Shown piece by piece: positions 59,820 through 64,000 of a stretch of DNA of 64,000 bases. The position numbers and the translations under genes are program-made. How positions within the stretch are numbered: position 1 is the stretch's first letter; every line of letters starts with the position of its first letter. The DNA lies in the NCBI RefSeq assembly GCF_014898055.3, contig NW_023603184.1:109358615-109422614 (forward strand), given 5' to 3'. Under the pieces are notes generated by a model that was not told the DNA's origin, searched no databases, and was given only the letters and a program-made list of their open reading frames with translations. The stretch comes from Talpa occidentalis. Taxonomy: Eukaryota > Chordata > Mammalia > Eulipotyphla > Talpidae.

Positions 59820-60540
59820 TTGTGTGTGTAGAAACACAGTTAAGGTACCAAAAGGAGGGACTGAAATTCTCCCTTCCAATCCCCAAACTTCACCACTGCT
59901 GGAAAGTGCTATGTTATCCATCTTTACTCCTCCAACAAAATAAGGACTTGGAATCTTGTGACTCTCTACACAAATCATGGAAAGTTGAAAGAAAAGCTTT
60001 GAACTGAGACGAGTATGCCCTGCTGGTATAGTGTCTGACAAATACAATTTCTGAAACCAAGCAGGGAGAAGCAAAAGGTTTTCTGCCACACCCTTGAGCC
60101 AATGCTGTTTGAGCAACGGACATGCGCTGTTATCATTCCTGTAAGCAAGAAAGTCAATCCAGAGCAAACTGCTCCTGCTGATAAAACCGGTCTCTTCGCC
60201 ATAAGTTTGAAGCTTAAAAAGATGGTGCCTTCTTAAGTGCAATTAAATTTGATGCCCTGAAGCTTGCTATAGTTCTAGTAACACCTTCAACTGGCTTCTC
60301 CCCAAAGAGCACCATATTGATGTCACTGGCAGGCACTGTTGCCAATTTAATTAATACTTTTGACTGCACAGTCTTCAAAAGAGTAGTTCTAAATTTAAAA
60401 CTCTTGCCCTGATGCCAAAAGTTAACACATTTGGTTGCCTTCACTCTTCTAACAACATCACTTGAACAACAGCCAAGGAAGAGCACTTGGATAGGTGCCT
60501 CAGGAATACACAGCCGCATAGAAGAGTTGGGTGTGGTAAA
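59820..60540 (-). pseudogene. Possible processed pseudogene or other retroposed sequence, unidentified
   Basis: The minus strand is unusually open here. Frames at 60519-60214 (101 codons), 60242-59730 (170 codons) and 60202-59975 overlap, and the first two can be joined only by a frameshift near 60230. GC content and codon-like composition are higher than in the flanks. No protein domain is recognised in any frame. I see no clear poly(A) tract or target duplication at the minus-strand 3' side. It could be a decayed retrocopy, the internal part of an ancient repeat, or chance. Confidence 0.25.
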
Positions 60541-60950
60541 AATTAAATAAGATAAGATAAATTAAAAGTAAGACACAAATCAACTAAAATATAAGACCAA
60601 GTGTGATGGATGCTAAATATTAGGTTCAAAGGCTATGAGTGTTCCGTGAAGGCAGAAAACACATTCTCACTTTTCTTTCAGCAACTACAGTAATCTGCTG
60701 CTAATGACAAGCTGTGCCTTTTCCCCACCTCTCCAGGGCTCATTCCTTTCCTGCCCAGCACTGTTCCCAGAACAAACTTCAGTATTTCTGCACCTTCCAT
60801 TTTCTTACTCTGCCTGTCCTTTAACTTTGTCCACTGTGCAAATTTTCAACTAGAGAATATTCTAAACTTCTGGTACCTCTGTTTCTAAAAAAAACTATTC
60901 TTGATGCCAAACCTCATATAATTATAGAAAATTAGGCCACTATTACAAAT
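60541..60950. other. Unassigned sequence
   Basis: No feature recognised. It ends at the left flank of the next SINE. Confidence 0.45.
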
Positions 60951-61212
60951 TTTTTTTAAGATTTATTTATGCATACAAGAACTGGGGTATAGGCCAGAGG
61001 TATGGGGGTGGTGAGAGGATTCACCAGAGACAGAGTGGGGAACAGAACAGGCAGAGTGACTGAAACACACTGCTGAGGGGAGCAGCAGGCAAGTCAGGAG
61101 AGGTCTGCTGCACCATGTGGGTAGTTCCCTGGCGGAAGATCGAACTCGTGCTGTCGAGGCTGCGGACAGCTTCGTAGGTTGTGTCTTAACCCCTTGCACC
61201 ACCAGGGAGGCC
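60951..61212 (-). mobile_element. tRNA-derived SINE (subtype B), antisense, older
   Basis: Minus-strand head GGGCCTCCCTGGTGGTGCAA followed by GGGTTAAGACACAACC. The tail TTGTATGCATAAATAAATCTTAAAAAAAA contains the TCTT motif. The flanks CCACTATTACAAAT (from 60937) and CCACCATTAAAAAT (from 61213) agree at 12 of 14 positions, which fits an aged target duplication. The open frame 60963-61202 is spurious. Confidence 0.9.
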
Positions 61213-61238
61213 CCACCATTAAAAATTTAACACGTGTG

Positions 61239-61280
61239 GACCAGAACCCGGCGCGCAGCAGCCCGGAGGGGAAAAAAATA
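61239..61280 (+). mobile_element. Tiny retroposed insert of unidentified RNA
   Basis: The direct repeats AAAAATTTAACACGTGTG (61221-61238) and AAAAATTAACACGTGTG (61281-61297) differ only in one T of a T run. The 42 bp between them begins GACCAGAACCCGGCGCGCAG. Its first 32 bases are strongly GC-rich, and it ends in GGGGAAAAAAATA. A GC-rich head, an A-rich 3' end and a long target duplication are the signature of LINE-mediated insertion of a truncated RNA. The source was not recognised. Confidence 0.75.
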
Positions 61281-61297
61281 AAAAATTAACACGTGTG

Positions 61298-61504
61298 ACC
61301 ACAAAGAGGCCTACAAGACAACCTACTAATCCTTGATTTTTCTCAACAATTCTTTGTTTCTTATTCTCTTCAGAAAATATATAGAACCTCCAATAATCTC
61401 TGTAAATCTACTCTTCAACCCCCTACTCCTCACTCACAGAACAAGTTGTCTGAAAACATAGAAAATCAGGGTTATAAAGTGGGAACCCCCAAGTGCCTGA
61501 TAGT
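61298..61504. other. Unassigned host sequence
   Basis: No feature recognised between the two insertions. Confidence 0.5.
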
Positions 61505-61515
61505 CATACATGATT

Positions 61516-61822
61516 TTTTTTTTTTAAATAGGTTTGTTGCTGGAATAGTTTTTTGTTTTGGGTTTTTTTTAAAGATTTATTTATTTATACAAGCACTGGG
61601 TACAGTCAGAAACGCGGGAGGGTGAGAGAATTCACCAGAGCCACAGCAGGGAACAGAACAGGTAGACTGATGAAATACACTGAGGGGAGCAGCGGGCCGC
61701 AGGAGAGGTCTGTCACACCATGTGGGACCCTTGCTGGTGGCCGGGGAATCGAACCGGCGCTGCAGAGGCTGCGGGCAGCTTCGCAGCCCAGAGCTCAACC
61801 ACTGCGCCACCAGAGGAGGCCC
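61516..61822 (-). mobile_element. tRNA-derived SINE with captured 3' flank, antisense
   Basis: CATACATGATT repeats at 61505-61515 and 61823-61833 bound the insertion. On the minus strand: head GGGCCTCCTCTGGTGGCGCAG, B-box region GGTTCGATTCC, body, and tail AAATAAATCTTTAAAAAAAA. Then come about 37 non-SINE bases (CCCAAAACAAAAAACTATTC and on, to CAAACCTATTT) and a second A run of about 12. Non-SINE sequence between two poly(A) tracts, inside one pair of target repeats, is the pattern of 3' transduction. Open frames on both strands here (61553-62022 region) are artefacts. Confidence 0.88.
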
Positions 61823-61833
61823 CATACATGATT

Positions 61834-62354
61834 CTTAAGTCTTTTTTTTTTTTTTCTGAAACCCTCCCATCCAAGTCTAATTTCCTCATCAGGGCTCCAG
61901 TGCCCATCTCGTCTCTTCTCATACCCTTAGTAATTTTACTCTTTTCACCTTCGTTTAGTTCTTCCCACTGGCTCATTCTCAGCCTCCAAACTTATGTAAA
62001 TCTCTCCCTTTCCTGCAAATAAGGCTCACATAGATCTGAGTGATTTTTTTATCTTTTGACTTCACTGCAGTCTGTAATTATGCTTTTCTCCTATTACAAA
62101 GGTTTGCAGTTAAATATTTGAAAAATGGAGAGAAGTATAATTAAATAAAGTTGCTTTAATCCCGTGGCCAACAAATGATCATTTTAACTGACTCTTTAAC
62201 ATATGTATATATTTCTTCTAGTGTATTAGTCTGTAAATGTATATGTGTGGGTGGTTTTATTTTTTTAACAAAATTTTACAAAATAAAAGCTTAATATTAC
62301 TTAAATATCTTATTTTCATTATCATTATATCAAGAATATTATCTTTTGGCCAAC
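61834..62354. other. Unassigned sequence
   Basis: A T-run lies at 61841-61856, followed by a pyrimidine-rich stretch to about 62010. No family recognised. Confidence 0.45.
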
Positions 62355-62580
62355 AGACACATGAAAAGATTTTATGTTGCTTATCTTTCAGAAAATGCAA
62401 ATCAAAACCACTGAGAGATTTTACCATACACCAAATAAAATGGCTATTATCAAAAAAATCAAGAAATAAAAAGTATTGATAAACATGCAGAGAAAAAAGA
62501 CCTTGTGCACTGTTGGTGGAAATGTAAATTAGTGCAGCCACTGTGGAAAGCAATATGGTGGTTCCTCAAAAAAACCATAA
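62355..62580 (+). mobile_element. L1 ORF2 3' fragment
   Basis: GACACATGAAAAGATTTTATG, GCAAATCAAAACCACTGAGAGATTTTACC, and TGTGCACTGTTGGTGGAAATGTAAATTAGTGCAGCCACTGTGGAAAGC are well preserved L1 ORF2 C-terminal coding text with stops and frameshifts. Confidence 0.93.
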
Positions 62581-62889
62581 TTGTAATTTTACTATTATTT
62601 TTTAATAGTTATTGTTTAACATTGTTTAGGGAAACTAACTTTTACAAGTAAGCTTTAAAATTGTTTTGTCAACTTTTTTTTGATATTTTATCTCATTGAT
62701 AGGCTTAAAGGTACACTCACCTAAGTAAAAAAAAAAAAACTGCAAAATGTTTATTGAAGAATTGTTTGCAGTAGTACAAAAAATGAAAGTAAATTATTAG
62801 ATATTTGTAAAATGTGATAGATACTCTAGGTGTTTAAGAACATGGTGCATACACTGCTGTAGGAGCATAATTTGCTATAGTTATTTTGG
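62581..62889. other. Sequence between two L1 pieces
   Basis: Unassigned. The second half (62740-62889) has L1-3'-like wording (GTTTGCAGTAGTACAAAAAATG) but is too decayed to be sure. Confidence 0.4.
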
Positions 62890-63360
62890 AAAACTCTTTG
62901 GCAGTATCTGCTAAAACTAAACATATGAATACCTTATCACATAGCAGTTCCACTTCTAGGTATATACCCAACAGAAATATATACATATGTTCACAAAAAG
63001 ACATGTACAAAAATGTTCCCAACAACTCTATTCATAATATTCTCAGTTTGGGAACAATCCAAACATCCACTAAGAGTATAATAATTGCATTATATTCATC
63101 TAATGAAATATAGCAATGAAAAGAAAACCCAGATCACTGTGTGACTCATAAATGTAATGTTGAATATAAGAGATCAGATACAATAGTAATTACTTCATGA
63201 TTCCATTTATATAATGTTCAAAAATGGGAAACACTAATTAATTGAAAAAAGTCATAATACTGTTTACTTTGGGAGAATTATAATTGAAAGGGATATGAGG
63301 GAAGGGTGATTTCTGCAGTCTTTTGTATGTATGATAAATTTCAATTTTAGAAATTTAAAA
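62890..63360 (+). mobile_element. Decayed L1 3' end
   Basis: TATCACATAGCAGTTCCACTTCTAGGTATATACCCAACAGAAATATATAC, GGAACAATCCAAACATCCACTAAGAG and TCATGATTCCATTTATATAATGTTC run in L1 order to the 3'-UTR. Confidence 0.85.
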
Positions 63361-63839
63361 ATGTAGAAGGTAGACCCATATGTATTGATGTAGAAAGATA
63401 TCCAAGTTAAGCTGCTAAGTTAAATAAAATATCTGTTGAGGGTACATAAAAAAGAGTCCATATGTGTTAAAAAAAGACTATCATATATTTGTGTGCCTGT
63501 GTATAAATATATATTCATGTGTGAATACTTAACACACACACGAGGAAGTAAGAGAATAAAGACGTGGTTTGATTTTTTTCCCCTCACAAACATGAAATAT
63601 TTTCATAATCTTTCCACATTTGTGAAATATTTATGACATTGCATTCAAACAAATTAATTTATAAAAATAATTCTGTCTTATAATGTTGTCTTCTCAAAAG
63701 AAAATTCTCACCTTCTCTCTACCTCCTTATTTCCCATTCATTTCTAACCTGCTCAGCTCTCGTGAAGCTATTCTGCTGAAGATTAACAACTGCCAAGTCC
63801 AACAGATGGTTTCCATTTTTTTAGCATGACACTTTTAGT
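63361..63839. other. Unassigned AT-rich sequence
   Basis: No gene or repeat recognised. The open frame 63436-63636 has no domain. Confidence 0.45.
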
Positions 63840-63960
63840 CAGTTATTAATTCAATAAATATTTGTTGATCATTAGATACATGCTAGACAACACAATGCCA
63901 TACTCTACAGGTTCAAAGGTAAACACAGGCCCTACACTTCAATTACTCCTTTAATGGAAC
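63840..63960 (-). mobile_element. L2 3' end, antisense
   Basis: TTCAATAAATATTTGTTGATCATTAGATACATGCTAGACAAC and CAAAGGTAAACACAGGCCCTAC are decayed reverse complement of the L2 terminus. It may continue to or beyond the window end. Confidence 0.65.
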
Positions 63961-64000
63961 AAACAATAAATGGGCACTTACAGCACACTATGGTTTGTGC

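Noticed and set aside
60214..60519. Resemblance of part of the minus-strand frame to a VKLLAAPINPSDIN-type oxidoreductase segment
   Set aside because: Only a few residues around VLIKLATVPASDIN agree. The sequence on both sides does not follow, so I treat it as coincidence.
1..64000. CRISPR array, operon or prokaryotic defence system
   Set aside because: No regularly spaced repeats, no ribosome-binding sites and no long bacterial frames. The repeat content (L1, L2, MIR, tRNA SINE, MaLR LTRs) is mammalian.

Overview
This is a mammalian nuclear window with no complete protein-coding gene. It is AT-rich and intron- or desert-like. Most of the recognisable content is transposon debris: L1, L2, MIR, hAT-type DNA transposons, MaLR-like LTRs and one class II (betaretrovirus-like) solo LTR. 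The youngest layer is a tRNA-headed SINE of about 260-330 bp. It begins GGGCCTCCCYGGTGGCGCAG and ends in AAAT-type repeats. Twelve copies are visible: eleven on the two sides of the window interior plus one cut by base 1. The head resembles laurasiatherian tRNA SINEs, and the whole element most resembles what I recall of SINEs from rhinolophoid bats. The host assignment (a laurasiatherian mammal, possibly a bat) is inference and was not tested by any search.

Layout. 0-7 kb: the truncated SINE, several antisense L1 3' pieces, and a 5'-truncated L1 (3683-4641) with an exact 18-bp target duplication. 7-9.1 kb: a SINE, a hAT-type element, and the only good coding-exon candidate (8977-9045, + strand, 23 codons with canonical splice sites). 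10.9-15.5 kb: antisense L1 ORF2 pieces, a split hAT-type element, and the solo LTR at 15129-15468 with a 6-bp target duplication. 15.5-28 kb: mainly unassigned sequence with two MaLR-like LTRs, MIRs and a short antisense SINE. 28-38 kb: four SINEs (three within 1.8 kb), decayed L1 and a nested L2/L1. 38-52 kb: decayed L1 ORF2, L2, MIR and three more SINEs. 52-64 kb: MIRs, L2 pieces, two antisense SINEs separated by a tiny retro-insert, and terminal L1/L2.

The most interesting observations concern retroposition. Two SINE copies 36 kb apart carry the same non-SINE 3' tail (CATGCCTCTATAAAA), which implies a common source that had captured flanking DNA. Three other copies have non-SINE sequence between two poly(A) tracts and inside the target duplications, as expected for 3' transduction. 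A 42-bp insertion at 61239-61280, with a GC-rich head and an A-rich tail, is flanked by about 17-bp duplications and looks like a retroposed fragment of an unidentified RNA. I found no CRISPR array, tRNA gene, rRNA gene, operon or bacterial feature. No gene network can be described; at most the window is intronic to an unidentified gene on the + strand.
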